DNA from: Micromonospora halophytica
GTDB taxonomy: Bacteria > Actinomycetota > Actinomycetes > Mycobacteriales > Micromonosporaceae
DNA length: 64,000 bases
Assembly: GCF_900090245.1 (NCBI RefSeq)
Contig: NZ_FMDN01000014.1
Span: 62,001 to 126,000 of the forward strand
Direction of reading: 5' to 3'
Position 1 is the stretch's first letter, and every line of letters begins with the position of its first letter. The notes beneath the pieces are model-generated. The model worked only from the letters and a program-made list of their open reading frames with translations, was not told the DNA's origin and did not search any database. The translations under genes and the position numbers were made by a program. Below are positions 34,571-44,058 of this stretch, piece after piece.

Positions 34571-37500
34571 CGGGGGGTCCTCCTCGATCCCAGGGGGTCG
34601 TTGGTGCGGACCAGGTGGCCCATCAGGCCCCACACGGCGGTGTTGACGGCGTGCTCTCGCAGGCGGTGCTGGCTTGCGCCGTCGGCGGGCGTGGCCAGCA
34701 GTTGTCCAAGGTACTGGTCGGTGGCCACGACGATGCTGGTACGCGCCGTGTCCGCGGTTTTCTCCTCGGGGTCGGCGAGTCGTTCGGCGAAGGCCGCGTC
34801 GCACAGCAGCACGGTGGTCGGCTGGTTGCCCCGGATGCTGCGTCCGATGGTCTGGCTCATGGGGACGAGGTTGTTGGCGACGAAGACGCGCCGGTCCTGG
34901 GGGTCGAGGGCGCGGAACTGGATGGGGCGGCCGATGGCGTCGAACCAGACCTTGCGGGCGGTGGAGCGGAGCTGCTTCACGAGGCTGCCGACTTCGCCGG
35001 GGGCGGCGGCCGGCGGCCGTTGGAGGTGGTCCATGGCCAGTTGGCTCACCAGTGACAGGGGGAAGGCCAGGTCGAAGGGCGGCGGGTGGGAGCGGGTCAG
35101 GTAGATGACGGCGCCGAGGGCGGCGGTGTCGTTGGCGTTGAGGATGTTGTAGCCGCGCTGGATCGACATTTCGGCGGCGACGAGGATGTCTTCCTCGCCG
35201 GTGCCGAAGCGCCCGACGAGACGGCGTTGGATGCCGCCGACGCCGGGGTCGGCGGCGTCGGGTACGACGATCCGCGCGCTGAGCTGGGGCACTCGGGCGT
35301 TGATGTGGTCGCCGACGGTGCGTGCCTCGTCGCCGGAGAGGACCACGAACAGGATCTTGCGTCGGTCTTCGGGCAGCTTCGTCCGCAGCTCGTCGACGAG
35401 GCTGCGCGGGCGGCCGTCGACGGGCTGGCACAGCGCGGTGACCAGCAGCCGAAGGGCGTCGTGGCGCCGGCTGCCGGTCTTGCCGGACACGAAGATCGGG
35501 TCGGCGCCGTTCCTCTGGGCCTTGACTGCCATGTGTGACTTTCGCAGGGCGGTCTCGTCCTCGGGGGGTGGGCGCAGCACGGCGGTGGGCTCGATGGGGA
35601 TGTGGTAGAACGACGAGCCGGGTGCCCAGCTGGTGGCGGAGGTCAGAACGACGTGGGGGCCCTGCACGCCCTCGCAGGCGAGGAGGTCGTGCGCGTGGTG
35701 CAGTAGCCACCGGCCGACTCCGTGGACCCACAGCAGCTGGAGCGATGCACCACCGTTGCGGCTGTCGGCCCACCGCAGGGCGAGGATGTTGCCCATCGGG
35801 GCCTCGGGGACGAGCGGCCGGTAGTCGCGTGGAGGCTGGTCGGCCCAGAAGGTTTCCTCGTCGGGCAGTTGCAGGTGTTCCCGCACCGACGGGTACATCG
35901 TCGTCATTGTGAAGAAGGTCGTGGTGATGCGGCCGGCGCAGATGGCTGCCTCGACGACCAGGCGCAGCAGGCCGCGACGCTGGTCGAACCATTCGCGGCG
36001 CACGTGTCCTGCCTCGATGTTCGGTTCCAGCCACCGGTCGAGCCAGTTGTCGATGGCCAGTGCCACCGCGGCGTCCGTCCGCGGCTGGCGGGTCACCTGG
36101 GCGACGACGTCGTCGAGGCTGTGCGGCTGCTCGCTCAGCGGGCTCTCCGCGAATTCCTGCAGCTCCTGGCGGTAGAAGTCGTCGGCGAGGTCCTCGACGC
36201 GCTTGTCCCCGTCACCTCGCGAGGGCAGCCCGAACAGGGTTCGGGCGACGCGGCGCAACAGCGAGTGCGCCGTGAACGGCGCGTCGCCGAGCAGCTCCTT
36301 CAGCCGCTGCCCGGGCGGCGACAGGGCCAGCCGGTTCAGGACGAAGACCGCGTTCTGGTGGATCTGCAGCTGCGTGTGCCAGCGGTCGACCTCGTCGTCG
36401 GCCGCCGGGGCCATGCTCTGGTTGTCCAGGGCGGCGTTGGTGTGCTGGACCATCCGGTGCGTCCAGCCCTTGCCCGCGGCCACCAAGGGCTCGGTCTGCA
36501 CGAACCGGGAGTCCAGCACCTGCTGGACCGCGTCCGCCTCGTCGATGACGAGTAGGTCGGTGTGCGGCTGGAAGGCCTCGAACCAGCGCATGGACGCGTC
36601 AGCCGGTTCAGCGCGGCTGGCGATGAGGCACTGCGCGGTGGTGACCCAGACCTGCGCGTTGACGATCTCGCGGTGAGCCTTCTGCGCCGGGCAGATCGAC
36701 AGCAGCGGGCAGTCGTAGGTGGCCGGCTCGTCTGCCTCGGCGTCGCGGAGCTTGCCGTGGCACGGGAACTCGTTCGGCTCCAGCGGCTTCCAGTCGGGGT
36801 TGGCCGAGCGCCGGAAGGGTTCCAGCAGGCAGGAGGCGTTGGCGTAGGCGGCAGCCGGGTCGGCGGGGTTGCCGTCGTCGGGCACGAGGACGGGAGATTC
36901 CTCGATCGCGGAGCGCCAGTAGCGTGCGGCGTGCTCGGCTCGGTTGCTGCGTCCGATCAGGGGCACGGCGTCGATGCCGATCGACCGGAGGAACGACACC
37001 TTGGCGTAGACGTCACCGACCGAGCCCAGGACCATCCCGACACGGTTGCCGTGCTTCAGCACCCGGTTGACCGCCAACACGTCGGTGAGGGTGGTCTTGC
37101 CCGAGTTCATGAGCCCGACGATGTGGGAGACGCCGTCGAGGACGAAGGTCTCGGGTCTGTCGACCAGGCCGGGGCCGTTGCGGTCGACGGAGCTGAAGCG
37201 CATGTTCTCCGTCAGGCGCTTGTGCCAGTTCCGGTTCGTGATGTGGGGCTTGCCGACGAGCCTGCGGTCGATCTCCTTCGCCGTCTCCAGCAATTCCTTC
37301 TCGAACGACACGGTCCAGGGTTCCCGGGAGCGGCGGGCCATGAGGGGAAGCCGCGTGACGGGCGGGGCCGGCGGCAGCGTCGACGGCAGGTGGATCACCT
37401 CGACGCTGTCTCCGACGCGGAACTCGTACCGCCGCCCGGCCGGTGCCGGCGGCCGGGGCGGGGTCAGCCTGTACTGCAGCGGGTCAGCCAGCGCCGCGTC

Positions 37501-37902
37501 GTACGTCGCCACGCGGTCCTGGCACAACGCCGAGCCCGCGACGGTGAACACGGTTTTGTCGTTGACCTGCCCGTCCGCGGCATCCGTGCGGGCGAAGCGC
37601 CGCCATTCCTGCGGCACCCGCAGGTAGTGGTTGAGCAGCCTGCGCCAGTAGCCGCGCCGGGCCACGTCACCCATGCGGTGTCGCACCCGCCGGCACTCCG
37701 CCACAAACTCGGGCGGCAGGTCGACGTACCCGGACAGCAGCGGCTGCAGCGCCCCCACTGGCTCGCCCGGGAAGTGCTTTGTCAGGAAGTGCAGCCCCAG
37801 CTCGACCCGGCAGAACGCGTCCCGAGCCATCACCGCCTCCGGGAACTGCTCCCGGCGCATCTGCTTCATCAAGCTGTCGCGCCACGACGAGGTCTCTCTC
37901 AC
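34567..37902 (-). CDS. DinG/XPD-type Fe-S helicase of the pPIWI-RE cassette
   Basis: A 1111-residue superfamily 2 helicase. Walker A is GLMNSGKTTLT (near 260-270) and Walker B is LLVIDEAD (near 447-455). Between them, four cysteines in the region SCLLEPF... FPCHGKL... YDCPLLSICPAQ (about 350-410) fit the Fe-S cluster of DinG/XPD helicases. The C-terminal RecA domain has RGYNILNANDTAALGAVIYLTRSHPP and MSQTIGRSIRGNQPT (motif VI). The GTG start overlaps the REase stop and its own stop overlaps the pPIWI start. It would unwind the target or guide duplex for the Argonaute-like partner. The size exceeds DinG because of the extra N-terminal module seen in pPIWI-RE helicases. Confidence 0.85.
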   Translation of the reverse strand: MRETSSWRDSLMKQMRREQFPEAVMARDAFCRVELGLHFLTKHFPGEPVGALQPLLSGYVDLPPEFVAECRRVRHRMGDVARRGYWRRLLNHYLRVPQEWRRFARTDAADGQVNDKTVFTVAGSALCQDRVATYDAALADPLQYRLTPPRPPAPAGRRYEFRVGDSVEVIHLPSTLPPAPPVTRLPLMARRSREPWTVSFEKELLETAKEIDRRLVGKPHITNRNWHKRLTENMRFSSVDRNGPGLVDRPETFVLDGVSHIVGLMNSGKTTLTDVLAVNRVLKHGNRVGMVLGSVGDVYAKVSFLRSIGIDAVPLIGRSNRAEHAARYWRSAIEESPVLVPDDGNPADPAAAYANASCLLEPFRRSANPDWKPLEPNEFPCHGKLRDAEADEPATYDCPLLSICPAQKAHREIVNAQVWVTTAQCLIASRAEPADASMRWFEAFQPHTDLLVIDEADAVQQVLDSRFVQTEPLVAAGKGWTHRMVQHTNAALDNQSMAPAADDEVDRWHTQLQIHQNAVFVLNRLALSPPGQRLKELLGDAPFTAHSLLRRVARTLFGLPSRGDGDKRVEDLADDFYRQELQEFAESPLSEQPHSLDDVVAQVTRQPRTDAAVALAIDNWLDRWLEPNIEAGHVRREWFDQRRGLLRLVVEAAICAGRITTTFFTMTTMYPSVREHLQLPDEETFWADQPPRDYRPLVPEAPMGNILALRWADSRNGGASLQLLWVHGVGRWLLHHAHDLLACEGVQGPHVVLTSATSWAPGSSFYHIPIEPTAVLRPPPEDETALRKSHMAVKAQRNGADPIFVSGKTGSRRHDALRLLVTALCQPVDGRPRSLVDELRTKLPEDRRKILFVVLSGDEARTVGDHINARVPQLSARIVVPDAADPGVGGIQRRLVGRFGTGEEDILVAAEMSIQRGYNILNANDTAALGAVIYLTRSHPPPFDLAFPLSLVSQLAMDHLQRPPAAAPGEVGSLVKQLRSTARKVWFDAIGRPIQFRALDPQDRRVFVANNLVPMSQTIGRSIRGNQPTTVLLCDAAFAERLADPEEKTADTARTSIVVATDQYLGQLLATPADGASQHRLREHAVNTAVWGLMGHLVRTNDPLGSRRTPR

Positions 37903-39098
37903 GCGGCCAACTCCTTCGCCCGCTCCTTGGCCCGAGCCACCAGCTGGTTCTCGTCGATCACGCGCACGCCCGCGACCCGCCCGTCGAGTTCGGCCTCCAA
38001 GTCGCTGATGTAGCCCGCCTGCACCGCCCGGTGAGCTGGAAGCGCCAGGTACCGCCGGTCGCACACCGGTGCCTGCGGCCAGGTGAATCCCCGGCCCAAC
38101 AGCCGCGCGCTGACCTGGTCCTTCGCGTCCACGCCCCAGGTCTCGGCAACCTCCGGCACCCCGCCGACGCCTGGGCGCAGGAACTCGATCAACACGTCCA
38201 GCGCGTCGACTCCCGGGTACGGAGTGACCCTGACCGTCGGCGCCAGCGAGTCGACCGACAGCGCGTCGATGATCCGCGCCTCCACCAGGCCCGGGTCGTG
38301 GATGTACTTGCGCGTCGCCCGGTGTTGCTCGTAGACCACTGCCGTCGGCACGGCCGTCCACGTCTCCGGTGAACCCCCGGGACAACCCGCGGTCGCGCAA
38401 CACGCCGAGGCATCGGCCAGCACGTTGCGGCACGATGGGCACAGGATGTACTCCTGCGGCGCCCGGGCGGGCCTCGAGTGGTAGGCGAGGCTGATCAGCC
38501 GGTGGACGTGCGTCTGTCCGCTGTTGTCCGTCGCCGGGAAGCGCCGCTCAAGGCCGCGAACCTCACGGTCGGCGACGACCGCGTGGTCGATGAGGTAGCG
38601 CCGAAGCACCGCGTACGCCTCCCCGATCTCCTCGTCCGAGGAGCCGTTCGCGGCTGCGGCTTCCCGCAGCGCCAGGTGTACCTGGTTCTCGGTCCACTCG
38701 GCCTCCACGTCGTGCCGCGCGAGCCGAGAACCCTGCTCCGCGAACTCGGACAGGTCACCGTCGGCCAACAGACTGTTCTGCAGGTCAGTGATCGACAGGT
38801 CAAGCTGCACAGGCCACGTCGCCAGCGGCTGCGCACAGAGCTCCAACAGGGCGAGGTCACTGTCGAGCGGCTGCAGAGCCTGGTCGGCGAAGCGCCACCA
38901 CAGACGCGAGAAGCCCACCCGCCACGGGGCCGGCAACAACCCCGCCTCCTTCGCCGGCCCGCCCGCCGCCTGTCTCCTCCGCTGAACGATGCCGGCCAGT
39001 CCAGCGGACAACATCATCACCGTCAGGTAGTCATCATCCGGGGTCCGATCCCGTCCGAGATGCTCGCCAACGATTGGTACTTGAACATGAACGTCCAC
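37899..39098 (-). CDS. REase-fold nuclease of the pPIWI-RE cassette
   Basis: A 399-residue first gene of the cassette. It has a helical N-terminal module (residues 1-200), then a zinc-ribbon-like cysteine cluster (LCPSCRNVLADASACCATAGC, near 228-250). The C-terminal PD-(D/E)xK nuclease core has GVDALDVLIEF and WGVDAKDQVSARLLG (near 300-330) supplying the acidic residues and catalytic Lys. This matches the REase component of pPIWI-RE operons. The ATG start has no strong ribosome site. The gene is divergent from a GNAT acetyltransferase across 255 bp, which should contain the cassette promoter. Confidence rests on the complete three-gene context. Confidence 0.8.
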   Translation of the reverse strand: MDVHVQVPIVGEHLGRDRTPDDDYLTVMMLSAGLAGIVQRRRQAAGGPAKEAGLLPAPWRVGFSRLWWRFADQALQPLDSDLALLELCAQPLATWPVQLDLSITDLQNSLLADGDLSEFAEQGSRLARHDVEAEWTENQVHLALREAAAANGSSDEEIGEAYAVLRRYLIDHAVVADREVRGLERRFPATDNSGQTHVHRLISLAYHSRPARAPQEYILCPSCRNVLADASACCATAGCPGGSPETWTAVPTAVVYEQHRATRKYIHDPGLVEARIIDALSVDSLAPTVRVTPYPGVDALDVLIEFLRPGVGGVPEVAETWGVDAKDQVSARLLGRGFTWPQAPVCDRRYLALPAHRAVQAGYISDLEAELDGRVAGVRVIDENQLVARAKERAKELAA

Positions 39099-39353
39099 TG
39101 AAGCCGTTCCTCACACCTAAGTCCGAGCGGTTGCCCCCGCAAAGGGGCGGCTCCAGTAGACACCGCGCCCCTGACACTTTCGCGGCCCGCGAGATAAGGC
39201 CGCGAGCGAGCCTTCCGATTGATCATCAACTGATCGCCGCATGCCTCGTCTTCGTGGCCGTCGTTGACCGGCCGAGTAGGACGTCAGGTCGAGCAGAACC
39301 GGCTAGGGTGCCGGCGCCGACGAGGGGTGGCGTGCCGTACGTACCCTGGTCTG

Positions 39354-39842
39354 ATGCTGCTCCGCACGTCCCAGCCCGCTGACTACCAGCAGATGGCGGA
39401 CATCCTCTACGGCATGGGCCACGATCAGGAGGGCTGGGACTACCAGTACGCCGCCGAGGGAGGCCCTGATCCGTCCCTGCCGAGCTGGGTAGCGGTCGAC
39501 GGGAACGAGGTTCTTGGCCTGGTCGAAGGCCGCTTCGACTCGACGTACGACGAGCGCATCGAGCAGCCGGACCACCCCTTGCCGCACGCGTGGATCTACC
39601 TGATTGGGGTCCGCCCCGACGCGCAGCGGAAAGGCATCGGCACAGCTCTGGTGCGCTACTTCGCCGAGCAGGCAGCCCTGGCAGGATGTTCATTCGTCGC
39701 CCTATCGCCTGATCAGAGCGATGACGATGTTATGAAGCGAGTGGCCTTCTTTCGATCCTGTGGCCTCGCACCGCTGATCAACGGTGACCCTGAAGACGTT
39801 CACGGCGCGCCGCTTGCCGAGTTGCTAAGCCACCTGCGATAG
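39354..39842 (+). CDS. GNAT-family N-acetyltransferase
   Basis: A 162-residue acetyl-CoA-dependent acetyltransferase. Motif A, IGVRPDAQRKGIGTALVRYF (near 80-100), contains the QRKGIG pyrophosphate-binding loop. The preceding strand WVAVDGNEVLGLVEG and the C-terminal FFRSCGL block complete the fold. The ATG at 39354 was chosen because motif order and length then match small stand-alone GNATs. The substrate is unknown. It is divergent from the pPIWI-RE cassette, with no evident functional link. Confidence 0.85.
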   Translation: MLLRTSQPADYQQMADILYGMGHDQEGWDYQYAAEGGPDPSLPSWVAVDGNEVLGLVEGRFDSTYDERIEQPDHPLPHAWIYLIGVRPDAQRKGIGTALVRYFAEQAALAGCSFVALSPDQSDDDVMKRVAFFRSCGLAPLINGDPEDVHGAPLAELLSHLR

Positions 39843-40011
39843 CTAAGCGGCCAAAATTTGAGCGGAAGCTGGGCGCGAATGAGGTATCGCTCTGGCGGTG
39901 CTCAGATGTTCGGCACCCCAGCGGTCGCCGGTCGCGACGATCGCGACGGACCGGACCCCTGGGCCTGACCTCAGGTCCTTGATCCGAGCAGAATCAGTTG
40001 GGGCAACGCCT

Positions 40012-40992
40012 TCAGGACCACCAACGGCTCCTGACCTTGATCTCGCGCACGGGTATCTCGGAGGGATGTAGGGGGCGTTCGACGATGGGGCGCATCGTGT
40101 GGGGTGTGATGCGGTCGCGTTCGTGTTCCTCGGCGAACCGGGCGGCCTGTTCGTGTTCGCCGAGGGTGTCCAGGGCCTTGAGGAGGTCGGTTACCAGGAT
40201 GTCGAGGCGGTGGGTTTCGGCTTCGGCGGCGAGGAACCGTTCGTGGTGGGTGACTGCCCGGTGGCCGCACCACTGGCGTAGCAGTTCGTGACGGGGCCGG
40301 TCGTGGCGGCGGTACCAGTCGTACTCCCATTCCGGTGTCGTCGACCGGCTGTCGCGGCCAACGCGGTAGTCATCGCCGAACTTGCATTTGTGGCGAGACC
40401 GGGCTTCCTGCTCGATGACGAGGTCGAGGACCTGGGTCGGATGGGCACGGCACGCGGCCTCGACCAGTTGGAGGGTGCCGGCCGGCGACAGGATGGCCCG
40501 GCCGTCGTGGTCGAACCATTCAGCCGAGGCGAGGATGTCGTCGATCGGGCCGCCGATGATCTCGCTCAGTCGGGCCCTGTCTCGGATGTCGGTGGCGCAT
40601 GACACCGGGGACCAGAGCAGTTCCGCTACGTTGTCGCTGATCAAGAGGCCGAAGATCTCCTCGACGCAGGCTTCCTCTGTGCGATCGAGGCTCAGATCGT
40701 CGATGCGTTGCCAGTTCGCCATCAGCGAGTCGAAGGTCCCGACCTCGCTCCACGGCACCCGCAGCCGCGACCCGGGGACCTTCTCCACCCGTTCGTCGGG
40801 GTCGTCGAGGAATCTGATCTCGAGGCGGGCGCTGGTCTTCTTCGGCTCGACGGCCAGGATGCGGACGCGTTCGGACGGTCCGTGGTCCGACTGCCGGTAC
40901 GCCCATTCGTCGCCGACGGCGAAGCGGGAGGGGTCGATTCTCATCCAGCCGTCCTTCGGGTAAGCGTCGCTTGTTGCGTGGTACCGGGTCAT
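40012..40992 (-). CDS. Hypothetical actinobacterial protein
   Basis: A protein of about 326 residues on the minus strand, taking the ATG at 40992 (MTRYHATSDAYPKDGWMRID); an in-frame start further upstream would add about 29 Pro/Ala-rich residues. It is acidic and tryptophan-rich, with WSPVSCATDIRDRARLSEII and a helical C-terminus. No catalytic motif or membrane segment was seen. It follows the next minus-strand gene (41085-42620) by about 90 nt and may be co-transcribed with it. Similar unnamed proteins are common in actinomycete accessory regions. Confidence 0.5.
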   Translation of the reverse strand: MTRYHATSDAYPKDGWMRIDPSRFAVGDEWAYRQSDHGPSERVRILAVEPKKTSARLEIRFLDDPDERVEKVPGSRLRVPWSEVGTFDSLMANWQRIDDLSLDRTEEACVEEIFGLLISDNVAELLWSPVSCATDIRDRARLSEIIGGPIDDILASAEWFDHDGRAILSPAGTLQLVEAACRAHPTQVLDLVIEQEARSRHKCKFGDDYRVGRDSRSTTPEWEYDWYRRHDRPRHELLRQWCGHRAVTHHERFLAAEAETHRLDILVTDLLKALDTLGEHEQAARFAEEHERDRITPHTMRPIVERPLHPSEIPVREIKVRSRWWS

Positions 40993-41084
40993 GCTGGCGG
41001 TTCGCGCCGCGATGGCGGCAGGTCCGGGCGCGGGCTCGTGCGCATCCGGCCGGGGTGTGGTGGCGGTTGAGGTGTGCACGCACT

Positions 41085-42620
41085 TCAGGCGCCGCGGTCG
41101 AGTAGCCGGTGGTGCCAGGATTCCGCCTGTCGGCGGGTGCTGGCGTGGGCTTGCCGGTCGTGATCAGGGCGGTGCTCCTTGCGTGGCCCGTGGGGGCTCC
41201 AGTCACCGAGGAACGGGCGCAGGTCGTCGGGTCCGGGTTCGGGGGTGTAGTCGATGTCAGCCAGCACGCGGGGACTGCGGGTGGGGTCGATCCGGTCGGC
41301 GGCGGCCCTGCCCCACGCGACCCAGCTGGCGAGGTACCCGCCGGCGCCGGTCCGCCCCTCGGCCGCATGTTCAAGGGCGGTGCAGAACGCGCGGATGTCA
41401 GCTGCGGTGGTCCACGCCTGGTAGGCGTTGCGGAAGGTTTCCGCGCGGATGTTGTCCGCGGCCCGGACGCGGGCGTCGGCCATCGCGGCGTGCCATTGCG
41501 CGAGGGTGGCCTCCTCCTGCCGTCTGCGCTCGGCCGCTGCTTCCTCCTGCCGCCGCCGGTGCTCGGCCTCGGCCTTCTCCCGCGCGGCTTCGGCTGCCCG
41601 CCGTTGCTGTTCGTCGGCGGTGACGCCAGCCTCGAACCCTTGGATGATCTGCGCGACGCGCTGTTCCAGACGTACGCGTGCGGTGTCGGTCCAGGTGTCC
41701 CGGTTGTCGTGTCCGGCCCGGGCGATCTCCAAGCGGAGTCTGCCAGAGTCGACGACGTCGAACTCCGCGGGTTTCATCCACGGCCGCAGTCGCAGCACCT
41801 TCAGCTCCTCGGCGGTGGGTTCGTGCGGGACCTGGTCGCGTTCCTCGGTCAGGGTGACCGTGCGTCGGACCTGCCCGGCCTGGAGGAACACCCGCGGGTG
41901 TTTCGCCTTGGTGTTGACCCCGAGCCGGTGCCCACGCCGGGCCGCCTCGCCAGCGAGCTGCCGGATCAGCAGCAACGCCCGGGGCAGTGAGCCCGGGCTG
42001 ACGGCGAGGTTGGTCGGATCGGCTTCGAGGGCGCTGAACGCCAGATGCGGGTCGGTGGTGACACGTCGGGTGTTGAGCCGGATCCGGTTCCAGTCGGTCT
42101 CGTCCGGACCGGCGTCGGTGTACAGGCGGATGACGATGTCGCCGGCGTCGCGGCCAGTGTGGCGCAGATGGTGGCCCGAGGGCACAAGTCCCTGCTGCTT
42201 GAACGCGTGAATGATCCGGCGGTACCGGGCCCGCGTTCCACTGTCGGGACTCTCGATACGAACCATGCCGCCCTCACGCTGCAGGCGGTCGAGCAGTTCG
42301 CGAGCCGATCGCAGCAGGTCCGCCGACGAGGCGCCGCCGGCGATGCCGCCGGGTGCCGGTGTCTCGGACCGCGGGAGGGAAGCACGGTGGTCCGGGTGAT
42401 CGGGATGGTGGCCATGCTCAAGGTAGAAGCGACCGGCGTCGGTCGAGCACGCCTTCCACACCCCTGCCTTGCGTGTCACCGTCACCAGGTTCCGGTCCTG
42501 GAGCGCACGCGCCGACCGGCGGTACTCGACGCCGTCCGGGCCGCTGAGGTCATTGCCGCCGTGGATCCGGCGAAGCAGGTCGAGCTGCCGCTCATTGAGC
42601 GAATCCCATCGCTGCACCAC
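41085..42620 (-). CDS. Hypothetical protein with coiled coil
   Basis: A protein of about 511 residues starting at a GTG (a second GTG follows directly). The N-terminal 70 residues look like a winged helix (LNERQLDLLRRIHGG... RALQDRNLVTVTRK). The middle contains LPRALLLIRQLAGEAARRGHRLGV, and residues 335-390 form a Glu/Arg/Ala-rich coiled coil (REKAEAEHRRRQEEAAAERRR). The C-terminus is charged. I do not recognise the family. Together with 40012-40992 it forms a small minus-strand pair of accessory-genome character. Confidence 0.55.
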   Translation of the reverse strand: MVQRWDSLNERQLDLLRRIHGGNDLSGPDGVEYRRSARALQDRNLVTVTRKAGVWKACSTDAGRFYLEHGHHPDHPDHRASLPRSETPAPGGIAGGASSADLLRSARELLDRLQREGGMVRIESPDSGTRARYRRIIHAFKQQGLVPSGHHLRHTGRDAGDIVIRLYTDAGPDETDWNRIRLNTRRVTTDPHLAFSALEADPTNLAVSPGSLPRALLLIRQLAGEAARRGHRLGVNTKAKHPRVFLQAGQVRRTVTLTEERDQVPHEPTAEELKVLRLRPWMKPAEFDVVDSGRLRLEIARAGHDNRDTWTDTARVRLEQRVAQIIQGFEAGVTADEQQRRAAEAAREKAEAEHRRRQEEAAAERRRQEEATLAQWHAAMADARVRAADNIRAETFRNAYQAWTTAADIRAFCTALEHAAEGRTGAGGYLASWVAWGRAAADRIDPTRSPRVLADIDYTPEPGPDDLRPFLGDWSPHGPRKEHRPDHDRQAHASTRRQAESWHHRLLDRGA

Positions 42621-43005
42621 CCGACAGTAAGGGGCACGACGTACTGGAAGGAGCTGAACACGGCTGTACGTGGCAGCCCGGTCCGGCGAGCGGCCGAACC
42701 GGCCTGCTGCACCCCTTCCTGCGAGGGCAGCACCACACCTGCGGGCAGCACAAGACCGCTCATTCAGGGCGGCTGCGAGCTGATTGCCGTCGACCTCGGC
42801 CCCTGGCTCATCTCCGTGTGAAGGCGGAGCGCCGCTGTCATACGGGGAGCTGCCCGCGGCCGTCGAACGACAGCCGACGTCCCGGACGGGGAGCCCCTAA
42901 AGGCTCTCGTCCCGACCCGGCCTCCTGTCGGTGGCCCGGCGTACCGTGGCCTTGCTGGTGGCCTCAGCCGGGCCTCGAGGAACATGGAAGGGAAGTGGGC
43001 GGATC
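42621..43005. other. 385-bp divergent intergenic region
   Basis: This lies between the coiled-coil gene (minus) and the zinc-ribbon gene (plus). No complete gene, hairpin or convincing promoter pair was recognised by eye. Confidence 0.4.
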
Positions 43006-43521
43006 ATGAGTGCGCTACCTGATCTAATCCCGCTGACCGAGGGCGTAGCGATTTTCGGTGGCGGAAACGCGTACTCCTGGTACCGCGCCCAGGCGCATCG
43101 AGACGGAACTGTGTTCATGGGCGGTCAGCGAGTACCGGTAGTCAAGGTCTCCGGCCGATGGATGATCTCCAGTACAGGCGTTGCGCAGGCTGTCGAAGCC
43201 GTTCGTCGCGAGAGGAGCGAGATCGCCCAACGGACCGCCGACTACGAAACCGGTACCCTGCACGAAGGGTCGGTCGAGCTGACGGGCGGACGCCACTACA
43301 CGGTCCGAGGACCGTTTCACCTGCTGACGGTTCCGCAGCCCATGGCTCCCGCGGACAGTTGGTGGATCTGCAACAACTGCAGGCGCTCGGCGATGATGCA
43401 GCACGATCCAGACAGGGAATGCCGCCGCTGTCGGGACTGGAGCCCGTGCGCGAACGACTGCACGCTGGTCGGTGTTTCCTGTCCGACATGCGGGACCTCT
43501 CTGACGCTGCAGCCGGCATGA
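43006..43521 (+). CDS. HTH plus multi-cysteine zinc-ribbon protein
   Basis: A 171-residue protein. The N-terminal half reads like an AlpA/excisionase-type winged helix (IPLTEGVAIFGGGNAYSWYRAQAHRDG... WMISSTGVAQAV). The C-terminal third carries three Cys pairs (WICNNC, CRRCRDW, SCPTCG) plus further cysteines (WSPCANDC), consistent with one or two zinc ribbons. The ATG at 43006 is preceded by GGAAG. A DNA-binding regulator or element-borne accessory protein is likely. Its stop lies 4 nt before the recognisable trxB remnant, so the gene may sit at a recombination junction. Confidence 0.55.
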   Translation: MSALPDLIPLTEGVAIFGGGNAYSWYRAQAHRDGTVFMGGQRVPVVKVSGRWMISSTGVAQAVEAVRRERSEIAQRTADYETGTLHEGSVELTGGRHYTVRGPFHLLTVPQPMAPADSWWICNNCRRSAMMQHDPDRECRRCRDWSPCANDCTLVGVSCPTCGTSLTLQPA

Positions 43522-43524
43522 CGG

Positions 43525-44058
43525 TCCTACGCCACCTGCGACGGGTTTTTCTTCCGCGCCCAGGGCACCGCCGTCGTCGGCGGCGGCAACCACCGCTATG
43601 GAGGAAGCCACCTTCCTGACCCGCTTCGCCCGCAGCATCACAATCAGCCACCGCCGCGACACCTTCTGGGCCAGCCGCAGCGTGGCCGAACGGGCGCTGA
43701 GCAACGAGCACCTCCGGGTGGTATGGAACAGCGTCGTCGAGGAGATCCTCGGCCACGACGGTGCCGTCGCCGGAGCCCGGCTACGGGACGTCTAACACCG
43801 GCCGGACCCGGGTCCTGGACGTCACAGGCGTGTTCGTCGCCATCGGCCACGACCCCGCAGCGGCCTGTTCCGTGGCCTGGTCACCCTCGAGGACGACCGC
43901 TACGTCACCGTCGACTCCCCGGCACCCGCACCAAACTGCCCGGCGTATTCGCCGCCGGTGACCTCGTCGACCACACCTACCGCCAGGCCATCACCGCAGC
44001 CGATACCGGCTGCGCTGCCGCCCTGGACGCCGAGCGCTACCTCGTCACCCTGTCCTGA
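43525..44058 (+). pseudogene. trxB: Thioredoxin reductase remnant (N-terminus lost, frameshifted)
   Basis: Reading across three frames recovers most of the C-terminal half of a thioredoxin reductase: ATCDGFFFRAQGTAVVGGG, then EEATFLTRFARSITISHRRDT, ERALSNEHLRVVWNSVVEEIL, LDVTGVFVAIGHDP and finally GVFAAGDLVDHTYRQAITAA. The first active-site Cys of CATC is Tyr (YATC), and the nucleotide-binding region is broken by a shift near 43590, with more shifts near 43795 and 43890. The FAD-binding N-terminus is absent. It is not functional. Its last 22 nt overlap the E1-like gene on the other strand. Confidence 0.85.
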
